Shown here: positions 29,508 through 37,904 of the stretch, piece by piece
Position numbering within the stretch: the stretch's first letter is position 1
Layout: every line of letters begins with the position of its first letter
Source of the DNA: Methylosinus sp. PW1
Lineage (GTDB): Bacteria > Pseudomonadota > Alphaproteobacteria > Rhizobiales > Beijerinckiaceae
DNA length: 64,000 bases
Assembly (NCBI RefSeq): GCF_000745215.1
Contig: NZ_JQNK01000008.1
Coordinates: 620,001 to 684,000, forward strand
Direction: 5' to 3'
The notes under the pieces: model-generated
Databases searched by the model: none
Told to the model about the DNA's origin: nothing
What the model saw: the letters and a program-made list of their open reading frames with translations, nothing else
Translations under genes and position numbers: made by a program

Positions 29508-31286
29508 ATGCATCGCTATCGTTCGCATAATTGTGGAGAGCCGCGCGAGGCCCACGCCGGCGAGAAAATCCGTCTCTCCGGCTGGTGCCACCGCATTCGC
29601 GACCACGGCGGGGTTCTGTTCATCGATCTGCGCGATCATTACGGCCTCACCCAATGCGTGGTCGACCCGGATTCGCCCGCCTTCAAAGCCGCGGAGAAGC
29701 TGCGCTCCGAATGGGTCGCGCGCCTCGACGGCGAGGTGCGCAAGCGCCCCGCCGGCACAGAAAACCCCGACATGCCGACCGGCCTCGTCGAGGTCTATGT
29801 CACCGAGATCGAGGTGCTCGGCCCCGCCGCCGAGCTGCCGCTGCCGGTCTTCGGCGACCTTCCCTATCCCGAGGAGACGCGGCTCAAATACCGCTTCCTG
29901 GACCTTCGCCGCGAGAAGCTGCACGCCAACATCATGCTGCGCGGCCAGGTGATCGATTCGCTGCGCCAGCGGATGAAATCCCAGGGCTTCTTCGAGTTTC
30001 AGACGCCGATCCTCACCGCCTCCTCGCCGGAGGGCGCGCGCGACTTTCTGGTGCCTTCGCGCATTCATCCGGGCAAATTCTACGCGCTGCCGCAGGCGCC
30101 GCAGCAGTTCAAGCAACTGCTGATGGTGGCGGGCTTCGATCGCTATTTCCAGATCGCGCCCTGTTTCCGCGACGAGGACGCCCGCGCCGACCGCAGCCCC
30201 GGCGAGTTTTACCAGCTCGATATAGAAATGAGCTTCGTGACGCAGGAAGACGTGTTCGCTTCGGTCGAGCCCGTGCTGCGCGGCGTGTTCGAGGAATTCG
30301 GCGGGGCTAAGCCGGTCACACCGGTCTTCCCCAAGATCGCCTTCCGCGACGCCATGCTGAAATATGGCTCCGACAAGCCGGACCTGCGCAATCCGCTCAT
30401 CATCGCCGATGTGAGCGCGGAATTCGCGCGCGACGATGTGAGCTTCAAGGCCTTCAAGGGCAAGGTGGTGCGCGCCATTCCGGCGCCGGGCGCCGCGTCG
30501 CAGCCGCGCAGCTTCTTCGACAAGCTCAATGATTGGGCGCGGTCTGAGGGCGCGCCGGGCCTCGGCTACATCATCTTCGACGAGGAGAATGGCGCGCTGA
30601 TCGGCAAAGGCCCGATCGCGAAGTTCATCCCGCCGGAGGCGCTGGCCGCGCTCGCCGCCAAGGGCGGCGTGAAGGCCGGCGATGCGCTGTTCTTCTCGGC
30701 CGGCGAGGAGCTGAAGGCCGCCAAGCTCGCCGGCGCCGCGCGTCTGCGCGTCGGAACCGAGCTCGGCCTGTCGAAGACCGACGTCTTCGAATTCTGCTGG
30801 ATCGTCGACTTCCCGATGTATGAATACAACGAAGACGACAAGAAGATCGACTTCTCGCACAATCCCTTCTCCATGCCGCAGGGCGGCCTGGAGGCGTTGG
30901 AGAGCAAGGATCCGCTCGATCTTCTCGCCTATCAATACGACATCGTCTGCAACGGCATCGAATTGTCCTCGGGCGCGATCAGAAACCATCGCCCGGACAT
31001 TATGAAGAAGGCCTTCGAGATCGCCGGCTATGGCGAGGATGTGCTGATCGAGAAATTCGGCGGCATGTATCGCGCCTTCCAATATGGCGCCCCGCCGCAC
31101 GGCGGCATTGCGCCGGGCGTCGATCGCATCGTGATGCTGCTCGCGGGCGAGGAGAATTTGCGCGAGGTGGTGCTGTTCCCGATGAATCAGCGCGCCGAAG
31201 ATCTGCTGATGGGCGCGCCCTCCGAGGCGACGGCCAAGCAGCTGCGCGAATTGCACATCCGCTTGAACCTGCCCGAGAAGGGCTGA
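29508..31286 (+). CDS. aspS: Aspartyl-tRNA synthetase (Asp/Asn type)
   Basis: 592 aa class II synthetase, bacterial type. OB-fold anticodon domain ([29 protein letters not shown]), motif 2 ([24 protein letters not shown]), the bacterial GAD insertion (residues about 290-430) and motif 3 ([16 protein letters not shown]). No asparagine synthetase is visible, so whether it is discriminating cannot be told. A TTGACA at 29434 could be its -35 box but no clear -10 follows. A RIME-like repeat begins 16 bp after the stop. Confidence 0.96.
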   Translation: MHRYRSHNCGEPREAHAGEKIRLSGWCHRIRDHGGVLFIDLRDHYGLTQCVVDPDSPAFKAAEKLRSEWVARLDGEVRKRPAGTENPDMPTGLVEVYVTEIEVLGPAAELPLPVFGDLPYPEETRLKYRFLDLRREKLHANIMLRGQVIDSLRQRMKSQGFFEFQTPILTASSPEGARDFLVPSRIHPGKFYALPQAPQQFKQLLMVAGFDRYFQIAPCFRDEDARADRSPGEFYQLDIEMSFVTQEDVFASVEPVLRGVFEEFGGAKPVTPVFPKIAFRDAMLKYGSDKPDLRNPLIIADVSAEFARDDVSFKAFKGKVVRAIPAPGAASQPRSFFDKLNDWARSEGAPGLGYIIFDEENGALIGKGPIAKFIPPEALAALAAKGGVKAGDALFFSAGEELKAAKLAGAARLRVGTELGLSKTDVFEFCWIVDFPMYEYNEDDKKIDFSHNPFSMPQGGLEALESKDPLDLLAYQYDIVCNGIELSSGAIRNHRPDIMKKAFEIAGYGEDVLIEKFGGMYRAFQYGAPPHGGIAPGVDRIVMLLAGEENLREVVLFPMNQRAEDLLMGAPSEATAKQLRELHIRLNLPEKG

Positions 31287-31302
31287 GTCTCGCCGCTGCT
31301 AT

Positions 31303-31505
31303 CCTTCTCCCACTTGTGGGAGAAGGTGGCCCGACGTAGTCGGGTCGGATGAGGGCCGCCGCGGTTTGCGGCTCTCATGAAATTTATCGCCATGCGCCGG
31401 AATGCAACGAAAATCCGCGCATGGAATTTCGATCTCGCCCAATTCCGACGGACCCTCATCCGACCCCGCTGCGCGGGGCCACCTTCTCCCACGAGTGGGA
31501 GAAGG
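31303..31505. repeat. Dispersed palindromic repeat, RIME-like, copy 2
   Basis: The same arms as the copy at 20265: CCTTCTCCCACTTGTGGGAG ... CGGATGAGGG and CCCTCATCCGACC ... GCCACCTTCTCCCACGAGTG, ending GGGAGAAGG at 31505. The central spacer is unrelated to copy 1 and about 90 bp long. It fills the gap between aspS and the convergent GNAT gene and could stop transcription from both sides. Confidence 0.85.
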
Positions 31506-31518
31506 AAGGGATGCGGCT

Positions 31519-31995
31519 TTATTTTTCCGCGAGCGCTTCCAGAGCGGCGCCGGTCGTGCGGCAGATTTTCCATTCATGCATGAGCTTTGCGCCCTGCGCT
31601 TCATAAAAGGTGATCGAGGGCGCGTTCCAATCCAGCACCGACCATTCGAAGCGGCCGAGTCCCTCCGCGACGCAGCGCCGCGCGAGATGGGCGAGAAGCG
31701 CCTTGCCTATGCCGGCGCCGCGAAATTGCGGGCGCACGAAAATATCCTCGAGCCAGATACCGTGCCGGCCGCGAAAGGACGAGAAAGTATAGAACCACAG
31801 CGCGAATCCAGCCGGCGCGCCGTCCCATTCGGCGATATCGCAAAAGACGCGCGGAGCGCCGCCGAACAGCGCCTCGGCGAGCGTCTCCTCCGACGCTTCG
31901 ACCTCATGCGAGAGCTTCTCATAATCTGCGAGCTCGCGCACGAAGGCGGCGACCAGCGCGCTATCCGCGCGCGCGGCGGGGCGGATGTGGATCAC
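31519..31995 (-). CDS. GNAT-family N-acetyltransferase
   Basis: 158 aa. Acetyl-CoA dependent N-acetyltransferase fold: IRPAARADSALVAAFVRELADYEKL at the start, the acetyl-CoA loop VRPQFRGAGIGKALLAHLARR, and a C-terminal LDWNAPSITFYEAQGAKLMHEW typical of the diamine acetyltransferase-like branch. The start is GTG at 31993-31995 with a GAGGAG site. It overlaps the stop of the upstream aminotransferase gene by 3 bp (GTGA), so it is the last gene of the pabB unit. Substrate unknown; polyamine is a guess from the branch. Confidence 0.85.
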   Translation of the reverse strand: MIHIRPAARADSALVAAFVRELADYEKLSHEVEASEETLAEALFGGAPRVFCDIAEWDGAPAGFALWFYTFSSFRGRHGIWLEDIFVRPQFRGAGIGKALLAHLARRCVAEGLGRFEWSVLDWNAPSITFYEAQGAKLMHEWKICRTTGAALEALAEK

Positions 31996-32702
31996 GGCTC
32001 CTCGTCCTCGGCGGTCTCGTCCGCGACGATCTTTTCCTCGACGATCAACGCCGCGCGCACTAGCCCGCGCACGGAATTGCCGAAATAAAATTCGGCGTCG
32101 CCGGAAAAATCCTCGAGCCGCAGCACGGCCTCGCGCGCCTTGCCGCTGGCGAGAAGATGCGCGCGCAATGTTCCCGGCAGCAGTCCGCTGGAGAGCGGCG
32201 GCGTCAGCAGCGCGCCGTCTCGCGCGAGAAACACATTGGTGCGCGCGCCCTCGCAAATCTCGTCGCGCTCATTGCGGAACAGCACTTCATCGGCGCGGCA
32301 GCGCATCGCCGCTTCGGCCAGCTCGCGCTCATAGAGCTCGCGCCGCGTCGTCTTGTGGCGCAGCATCGGATCATCGGATTCGAAGCGCGCCTCGGCGATG
32401 GCGACGCGCCAGATCGTGTCCGGCGTGATCGCGTCGATCGGCAGCGAGCTGGCCTCGAAACGGCCGTCGCGGCCGAGCGCATAGCGCACGCGCAGACGAT
32501 CATCGAGCGGATCGGCGACCTCGTCGTTCAGCGCCGCGAGAAAGGCCTCGTCGCTATGGAGAAAGCCGAGCGCGCGCGCCGAGGCGGACAGCCGCGCGAT
32601 ATGCTCGTCGAGATAGAGAAAGCCGCCGTCCTGCGTCCACAGCAGCGTTTCGATCAGGCCGAAGTCTTCGCTCCGGTCAGGAATTTCGCCTTGATCAGAC
32701 AT
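31992..32702 (-). CDS. pabC: Aminotransferase class IV, probable aminodeoxychorismate lyase
   Basis: 236 aa PLP enzyme expected to release p-aminobenzoate and pyruvate from aminodeoxychorismate. FGLIETLLWTQDGGFLYLDEH, the PLP lysine in LRHKTTRRELYE, and the cofactor-phosphate region DEICEGARTNVFLARDGALLTPPLSSGLLPGTLR are visible. The assignment to PabC rather than a D-amino-acid or branched-chain aminotransferase rests on the 49 bp overlap with pabB upstream. Together they would supply PABA for folate. Confidence 0.85.
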   Translation of the reverse strand: MSDQGEIPDRSEDFGLIETLLWTQDGGFLYLDEHIARLSASARALGFLHSDEAFLAALNDEVADPLDDRLRVRYALGRDGRFEASSLPIDAITPDTIWRVAIAEARFESDDPMLRHKTTRRELYERELAEAAMRCRADEVLFRNERDEICEGARTNVFLARDGALLTPPLSSGLLPGTLRAHLLASGKAREAVLRLEDFSGDAEFYFGNSVRGLVRAALIVEEKIVADETAEDEEP

Positions 32703-33886
32703 TCCTCATATTCCTCGCGCGCCCGCGAATCGGCCACGACCGCAGAGCCGACGTTGCAGACGAGCTCCCCATCGGGGAAAACTGTGAGCGTGCGGATCGC
32801 CACATTGAAACGGATCGCCCCGTCGGGCGCGATGAGGCCGAGCGAGCCGCAATAGACGCCGCGGGGCGCGCATTCGAGATCGCGAATGATCTCCATGGCG
32901 CGAATCTTCGGCGCGCCGGTCACGGAGCCGCAGGGAAACAGCCCCGCGAAGAGATCGGCGAGCGTCACGCCCTCGCGCAGCTTCGCCTCTATGCCGGAGG
33001 TCATCTGATGCAGCGTCGGATAGGTCTCGACGGTGAAGAGATCGGTCACGCGCACCGAGCCGACCTCGGAGAGGCGCGAGAGATCGTTGCGCAGCAGATC
33101 GACGATCATCAAATTTTCGGCGCGGGACTTCTCGTCCTGCGTCAGCAGCGCGGCGCGCGCCATATCCTCGGTCGGCAGAAAGCCGCGGCGCGCGGTTCCC
33201 TTCATCGGCCGCGCACGGATAACACCTTCGCAGGCGTCGAAGAAAACCTCCGGCGAGAGCGAGACGATTCTCTCCGCGCCGAGCGCCACCACGCCGCCAT
33301 AGGCGACCGGCTGGCGCTTGCGCAGCGCGCGATAGAGCGCCGTCGCCTCGCCCTCATAGCGCCCATGCATGGGGAAGGTCAGATTGATCTGATAGACGTC
33401 GCCCGCATAGATGAACTCGCGGCAGGCGTCGAAGCGCTCGGTATATTCGGCGAGGCTCCAGGCGGGGGTCAGCGCGACCTCGACCGGCGCAGTCTCGGTC
33501 GCCAGCGAGGCGGCGTTGCGCCACTCATATTGGCGCGGCGCGCGAAAGGCGCCGAAGAGCAGCAGCGGCGTGCGCGCCTGGGGCAGGGGGCCGCTCGCGA
33601 ATTTCGCCTCCAGCGCATAGCCCAGCTCATAGCCGGCGTAGCCCGCGAGAAAGAGCCCGCGCCGAGTCGCCGCCTCCATGCGCGCGAAAGCCGCCGGAAC
33701 CTCCGCCGCCGTATCGGCGCGGATGATCTCCTCCGGCTCGTCGAAGAGCAAAGCGGCGCCGTTTCGTCCGTCCTCGAAGACGACGAAGGGGCCATCGGGC
33801 GCCTTATTGGGGTCGAAAGGCTCGCGCCCGCGAAGCTCGGCGATATGGAACATGAGGGACGCGGCGCTCCGGTTCGGAAAGCCCAT
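32654..33886 (-). CDS. pabB: Aminodeoxychorismate synthase component I
   Basis: 410 aa. It converts chorismate with ammonia to aminodeoxychorismate. Shorter than TrpE. Chorismate-binding motifs: GDVYQINLTFP, SLSPEVFF, RPMKGTARRG (the lysine typical of PabB), ENLMIVDLLRNDLSR, FPCGSVTGAPKIRAMEII and RGVYCGSLGLI. No pabA glutaminase is nearby. The start at 33886 is the first Met; an internal Met 11 codons later (MFHIAELRG) is possible. First gene of a three-gene leftward unit. Confidence 0.92.
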   Translation of the reverse strand: MGFPNRSAASLMFHIAELRGREPFDPNKAPDGPFVVFEDGRNGAALLFDEPEEIIRADTAAEVPAAFARMEAATRRGLFLAGYAGYELGYALEAKFASGPLPQARTPLLLFGAFRAPRQYEWRNAASLATETAPVEVALTPAWSLAEYTERFDACREFIYAGDVYQINLTFPMHGRYEGEATALYRALRKRQPVAYGGVVALGAERIVSLSPEVFFDACEGVIRARPMKGTARRGFLPTEDMARAALLTQDEKSRAENLMIVDLLRNDLSRLSEVGSVRVTDLFTVETYPTLHQMTSGIEAKLREGVTLADLFAGLFPCGSVTGAPKIRAMEIIRDLECAPRGVYCGSLGLIAPDGAIRFNVAIRTLTVFPDGELVCNVGSAVVADSRAREEYEECLIKAKFLTGAKTSA

Positions 33887-33981
33887 CTTATATCAGCCGG
33901 GCCTGCGGATGAAGCCGCGAGTTTGGGCGCGTTTCGCGCTCGGCGGCGAGCGCCCGATTCAGGAGCCGGGGCTCTTGGCGA

Positions 33982-34000
33982 ATAGGCAATAGTTGCCTAT
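33982..34000. promoter_or_regulatory. Perfect 8-3-8 palindrome upstream of the DUF4160 pair
   Basis: ATAGGCAATAGTTGCCTAT is a perfect inverted repeat ending 21 bp before the DUF4160 start codon and running into TATAAAT, a possible -10 box. The position fits autorepression by the HTH protein encoded two genes on. Confidence 0.6.
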
Positions 34001-34021
34001 AAATTGGAGGCGGGAGGCTCG

Positions 34022-34249
34022 ATGCCGACGATCCGCCGTTTCGCCAATTGCAAGATAGCGATCTATGCGGACGATCATCTTCCGCCGCATTTCCATATCG
34101 AAGGGCGAGGCTTTCGAGCCTTGATCGAGATCGAGACTTTGGAGGTTCGGGCGGGCGACATTCGCAGAGCCGCTGAGGCGCTCGAATGGGCGGCTGCGAA
34201 CCGAGAACTGCTGCGGGCCGAATGGAATCGCATCATTCGGAGGGATTGA
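34022..34249 (+). CDS. DUF4160 protein, toxin-like partner
   Basis: 75 aa. It matches the DUF4160 pattern throughout: MPTIRRFANCKIAIYADDHL, PPHFHIEGRGFRALIEIETL, then EALEWAAANRELLRAEW. The PPHFH motif is the hallmark. The ATG at 34022 follows GGGAGGC. DUF4160 genes usually sit next to a DUF2442 gene and the pair is suspected to be a toxin-antitoxin system. The biochemical activity is not known to me. Confidence 0.85.
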   Translation: MPTIRRFANCKIAIYADDHLPPHFHIEGRGFRALIEIETLEVRAGDIRRAAEALEWAAANRELLRAEWNRIIRRD

Positions 34250-34251
34250 GC

Positions 34252-34683
34252 ATGGATGACCATGGCCCCAATATCCGCGCGATACGCGCGGGCGACGGCC
34301 GCGAGTTGCTGGTGACTTGGAAGGGCGGCGCCGAGAGCCCGGTGGATGTCGGCGCGCATATCGCGCGTTACGCTCTCCTCGCTCCCCTGCGCCAGGATGA
34401 CGCCGCATTCCGCGCGGTGTCCGTCGGCGAATGGGGCTGGTGCGCCCATTGGAGCGACGAGATGGAAATCGGCTCCGATACGCTCTGGCGTCTGGCGCTG
34501 GAACAGGGGAGCGCGCGGCTTCGGCGCTGGCGCGAGGCGCATGGAATGACGCAAGCCGAAGCGGCGTCGGCCTTGGGCGTCAGCCCGCGCATGTGGCGCT
34601 ATTACGAGGCAGGGGAGCATCTGCTGCCCAAAACCGTCCGTCTCGCTTGCGCCGGCTTCGACGCGAAGGCCAACGCGGCATGA
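34252..34683 (+). CDS. DUF2442 domain fused to an XRE-type helix-turn-helix, antitoxin-like
   Basis: 143 aa. Residues 1-85 follow the DUF2442 pattern (LVTWKGGAESPVDVGAHIAR, FRAVSVGEWGWCAHWSDEMEIGSDTLW). Residues 90-140 are an XRE-type HTH (LRRWREAHGMTQAEAASALG, VSPRMWRYYEAGEHLLPKTV). The gene starts 2 bp after the DUF4160 stop. DUF2442 proteins are often HTH-free, so the fusion suggests that this partner represses its own operon through the palindrome at 33982-34000. Confidence 0.85.
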   Translation: MDDHGPNIRAIRAGDGRELLVTWKGGAESPVDVGAHIARYALLAPLRQDDAAFRAVSVGEWGWCAHWSDEMEIGSDTLWRLALEQGSARLRRWREAHGMTQAEAASALGVSPRMWRYYEAGEHLLPKTVRLACAGFDAKANAA

Positions 34684-34714
34684 GGCGGCGCGACGAGCTG
34701 GACGGTCTTGCCAT

Positions 34715-35149
34715 TCATGGAGAGGCGTCTGAGCTTCTCGACGGCGCGATTTTTTCGAGCAGCTGGATCAGCTGCTCGATCTCGGCCGCGCTCAGCTCGG
34801 AAAAGGCGCTTTGCAAGGCGTCGGTCAGCAAGGGAGCAGCGCGTTCCAGCAGCTCTCTTCCCGAATCCGTCAGATGGTGGCGGATCGCGCGACCGGGCCC
34901 GCTGATGCGCTCCACGAGGCCGCGCGTCGCCAATTTGCTCACGAGCTCGCCGACGGATTGATCCGTCATCAGGCACGCCTCGGCGAGCGCATGGGTCGAT
35001 TGCCCCGGATGGGCGCGAATGCGCTCGAGGACGACCCAGAGCGCCATCGTCAGGCCCACGCTCGCCAGAGATCGATCGAAGGCGGCGCTCTTTGCGGTTT
35101 GCGCGCGCTTCAGCCCGAGCGCCGCCGCTCTCAATCGGTCATCGATCAT
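34715..35149 (-). CDS. MarR-family transcriptional regulator
   Basis: 144 aa. Dimeric winged helix: AHPGQSTHALAEACLMTDQS, VGELVSKLATRGLVERISGP, wing GRAIRHHLTDSGRELLERA, and C-terminal dimer helices. It is divergent from the SDR gene at 35229. Two near-identical palindromic boxes fill the gap, one covering its own start codon, so it probably represses both genes. Ligand unknown. Confidence 0.9.
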   Translation of the reverse strand: MIDDRLRAAALGLKRAQTAKSAAFDRSLASVGLTMALWVVLERIRAHPGQSTHALAEACLMTDQSVGELVSKLATRGLVERISGPGRAIRHHLTDSGRELLERAAPLLTDALQSAFSELSAAEIEQLIQLLEKIAPSRSSDASP

Positions 35150-35167
35150 ATAAGGCTCCTTGTATAA
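35149..35167. promoter_or_regulatory. MarR operator box 1
   Basis: TATAAGGCTCCTTGTATAA, an imperfect palindrome (core AAGGnTCCTT). It begins at the first base of the marR start codon region. A second copy lies 34 bp away, about three helical turns. Confidence 0.65.
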
Positions 35168-35182
35168 CCGTCTCGATCGCTA

Positions 35183-35201
35183 TATAAGGGTCCTTGCATA
35201 A
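35183..35201. promoter_or_regulatory. MarR operator box 2
   Basis: TATAAGGGTCCTTGCATAA matches box 1 at 17 of 19 positions and has the same AAGGnTCCTT core. It lies 28 bp before the SDR start codon and would block that promoter. Confidence 0.65.
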
Positions 35202-35228
35202 GGGCCTTTAATTTTCAGGAGAGCGCTC

Positions 35229-35990
35229 ATGTCCATCGTCGAGTCCGCCGATTCCACGGGCGATACCGCCCGCGTCGCTCTTATAACCGGAGCCACTGCC
35301 GGCATGGGGCTCGAAATCGCGCGTCAGCTGGCGGAAAAAGGGTTGAAGGTCGTCATCTGCGCGCGTGACGTCGAGCGCGGCGCCGCCGTCGCGACGGAAC
35401 TTCGCGCGGGGGGAGGGGATGTTGTCGCGCTCGCGCTGGACGTCACCGATTCCGCCGGCGTCTCGCAGGCCGCGATCCGGCTCGCCGGCGAGATTGGTCG
35501 GCTGGACGTGCTGATCAACAATGCGGGGATCGCCAGGGACCAGCACAAGCGTCCGACGGAAACGACATTGCAGGATTTTCGCGAGACCTATGAGACGAAC
35601 GTCTTCGGCGCGGCCATGGTGACGAACGCGTTTCTGCCGTTGCTCATGAAATCGGACGACGGTCGCATCATAAATCAATCCGCCTTGCTCGGCTCGCACA
35701 GCATGACGGCGCGCATGGAGCCGCCTCTGGTGAAGCTCAATTGGCTCGCCTACAACAGCTCGAAAGCGGCGCTGAACTCGATCACGCTGGAATATGCGAA
35801 GCATTTGAGAGAGACCTCGGTCAAAGTCTATGCGACCTCGCCGGGGCAGGTCGCGACCGCGCTCAATGGTTATCGCGCGGGCGGGGTGACGCCGGCGGAG
35901 GGCGCCGCGGTCGCCGTGCGTCTCGCGACGCTTGACCCGGCGCCGCCGAGCGGCGGCTTCTGGGGGCCTGCCGGGCGACTGGACTGGTAG
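35229..35990 (+). CDS. Short-chain dehydrogenase/reductase
   Basis: 253 aa Rossmann-fold NAD(P)-dependent oxidoreductase. Cofactor loop LITGATAGMGLEIARQL (TGxxxGxG), CARD after beta-2 favouring NADPH, NNAG, the catalytic Ser in NQSALLGS and Y-x-x-x-K (LAYNSSKAALNS). Plant carbonyl-reductase-like in outline. GAGAGC precedes the ATG at 35229. It is divergent from a MarR gene with two operators between. The substrate may be a xenobiotic or quinone; this is inferred only from MarR control. Confidence 0.87.
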   Translation: MSIVESADSTGDTARVALITGATAGMGLEIARQLAEKGLKVVICARDVERGAAVATELRAGGGDVVALALDVTDSAGVSQAAIRLAGEIGRLDVLINNAGIARDQHKRPTETTLQDFRETYETNVFGAAMVTNAFLPLLMKSDDGRIINQSALLGSHSMTARMEPPLVKLNWLAYNSSKAALNSITLEYAKHLRETSVKVYATSPGQVATALNGYRAGGVTPAEGAAVAVRLATLDPAPPSGGFWGPAGRLDW

Positions 35991-36114
35991 CGTCGACCCC
36001 AGCGGAAAATTGCTCCCTGCCCCGTTGCGCTATATGGAACATCGGAGCTTTCCCTCCCGTCCCGCGAGCGTCCTCATGCCCCATTCTGCCGATCATTCGC
36101 CGAGCGAGCGCGGA

Positions 36115-36990
36115 ATGCGCCTGCTCTTCATCGGCGATGTGGTGGGGCGGGCCGGGCGCAAGGCGATACAGGAGCGGCTGCCGGAGCTGCGCCGTCGCTG
36201 GGCGCTCGATTTTATCGTCGTCAATGGCGAGAACGCCGCCGGCGGCTTCGGCATAACCGAGGCCATTTGCGACGAGATGCTCGCCGCCGGCGCCGATTGC
36301 ATCACCACCGGCAATCACGCCTTCGATCAGCGCGAGGCGCTGGTTTTCATCGAGCGCCAGCCGCGGCTGCTGCGCCCCGTGAATTATCCGCCCGGAACGC
36401 CCGGCCGCGGCGCCAATCTCTACACGGCGGAGAACGGCCGCCAGGTGCTAGTCGTGAACGTCCAGGGCCGCGTATTCATGGATGCGCTGGACGATCCTTT
36501 CGCCGCCATTGAGCGGGAAGTGGGCGCCTGTCCGCTGGGCATGGCTTGCGACGCTCTCATCGTCGACATACATGCCGAAACGTCCAGCGAGAAAATGGCC
36601 ATGGGCCATTTCGTCGACGGACGCGCCTCTCTGGTGGTGGGCACGCACACCCATGTGCCGACGGCGGACGGGCAGATCCTGCCCCATGGCACGGCCTATA
36701 TGACCGACGCTGGCATGACCGGAGACTATGATTCGGTCATCGGCATGGAGAAGGAGGAGCCGCTGCGCCGCTTCACCCGCAAAACGCCGGGCGCCCGTTT
36801 CGAGCCCGCCCAGGGCGAGGCGACGCTCTGCGGCGTTGCGGTGGAGCTTTCGGCCGATGGCCTCGCGCGGCGCATCGCGCCGGTGCGGATCGGCGGCCGG
36901 CTGGCGCAGGCCAAGCCGGACTTCTGGCAGGAGGAGGACGAGGCCCGGGCAGGGCGGCTCGTCGAAGCGATCGGAGCGCCAAGGCGATGA
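36115..36990 (+). CDS. YmdB-like metallophosphoesterase (TIGR00282 type)
   Basis: 291 aa. It starts MRLLFIGDVVGRAGRKAIQE, the classic opening of this family, followed by metal-site motifs NGENAAGGFGI, TTGNHAFDQ, DIHAETSSEKMAMGHFVDG, VGTHTHVPTAD and TDAGMTGDYDSVIGM. Members hydrolyse cyclic nucleotides or related phosphodiesters using two metal ions. Open frame extends upstream with an ATG at 36076 (39 bp earlier), a possible alternative start. It overlaps the next gene by 4 bp (ATGA). Confidence 0.88.
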   Translation: MRLLFIGDVVGRAGRKAIQERLPELRRRWALDFIVVNGENAAGGFGITEAICDEMLAAGADCITTGNHAFDQREALVFIERQPRLLRPVNYPPGTPGRGANLYTAENGRQVLVVNVQGRVFMDALDDPFAAIEREVGACPLGMACDALIVDIHAETSSEKMAMGHFVDGRASLVVGTHTHVPTADGQILPHGTAYMTDAGMTGDYDSVIGMEKEEPLRRFTRKTPGARFEPAQGEATLCGVAVELSADGLARRIAPVRIGGRLAQAKPDFWQEEDEARAGRLVEAIGAPRR

Positions 36991-37904
36991 GATGGGATCA
37001 GCTCGGCCAGTCCGACAACATCGAGGATCGACGCAGCCAGGATTACGCCGACGCCGGCGCGGGGCCGAGCTTCGGCGGCGGCGGCGGGCTCGGTCTCGGC
37101 ACGATCGTCATTCTCGGCGTCCTCGCCTATGCGTTCGGCATAAATCCGGCGCTGCTGATCGGCGGCGCGGAAGTGCTCAGCAATATGCGCGGCGGCGGAC
37201 AGGTGGCGCAGCAGCGGCTCGATCGCCCGACGCGTCAGGCGCCGACGGGCGCGCCGGCCGATCGCCAGGGTCAGTTCATCTCCGCCGTGCTCGCCGGCAA
37301 TGAGCGCGTGTGGTCGCAGATTTTGCCCGAGCAAAAGGGCATTCGCTTCACCCCGGCGCGGCTCGTTCTGTTCAACGGCGTCACCGGCTCGGCCTGCGGA
37401 CGCGCGCAATCGGCCATGGGGCCATTCTATTGCCCGGTCGATCAGAAAATCTATCTCGACACCTCGTTTTTCCGCGACATGGATCGGCGCTTCGGCGGCG
37501 GCGGCGATTTCGCTTATGCCTATGTGATCTCCCATGAGATGGGCCATCACATCGAGAATCTGCTCGGCATTCTGCCCAAGGTGCAGCGCGCGCAGCAGAT
37601 GGCGTCGAGCCGCTCCGAGTCCAATAATCTCTCGGTCCGCGTCGAGCTGATGGCCGATTGCCTCTCCGGCGTCTGGGCCGCGCACGCCGATCAGAATTGG
37701 AAGATTCTCGAGAAGGGCGACATCGAAAAGGCGATCAACACCGCGCAGGCGATCGGCGACGATCGTCTCCAGCGTTCCGCGCAGGGCTATGCGGTGCCGG
37801 ACAGCTTCACCCATGGCTCCTCGGCGCAGCGCGTCGAATGGTTCCAGCGCGGTCTGCAGACCGGCAAGATCGACGCCTGCAATACATTCACGGCGCAGCG
37901 CTAG
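36987..37904 (+). CDS. YpfJ-like neutral zinc metallopeptidase
   Basis: 305 aa. One transmembrane helix after a Gly-rich stretch (about 40-62, LGLGTIVILGVLAYAFGI), then the peptidase domain with FNGVTGSACGRAQSAMGPFYCP, the zinc motif H183-E-M-G-H187 and the third ligand region RVELMADCLSGVWA. The gene ends in a TAG whose TA is the target site of the IS630 element. The base after the right-hand TA copy is also G, so the stop was TAG before insertion too and the protein is unchanged. Confidence 0.9.
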   Translation: MRWDQLGQSDNIEDRRSQDYADAGAGPSFGGGGGLGLGTIVILGVLAYAFGINPALLIGGAEVLSNMRGGGQVAQQRLDRPTRQAPTGAPADRQGQFISAVLAGNERVWSQILPEQKGIRFTPARLVLFNGVTGSACGRAQSAMGPFYCPVDQKIYLDTSFFRDMDRRFGGGGDFAYAYVISHEMGHHIENLLGILPKVQRAQQMASSRSESNNLSVRVELMADCLSGVWAAHADQNWKILEKGDIEKAINTAQAIGDDRLQRSAQGYAVPDSFTHGSSAQRVEWFQRGLQTGKIDACNTFTAQR

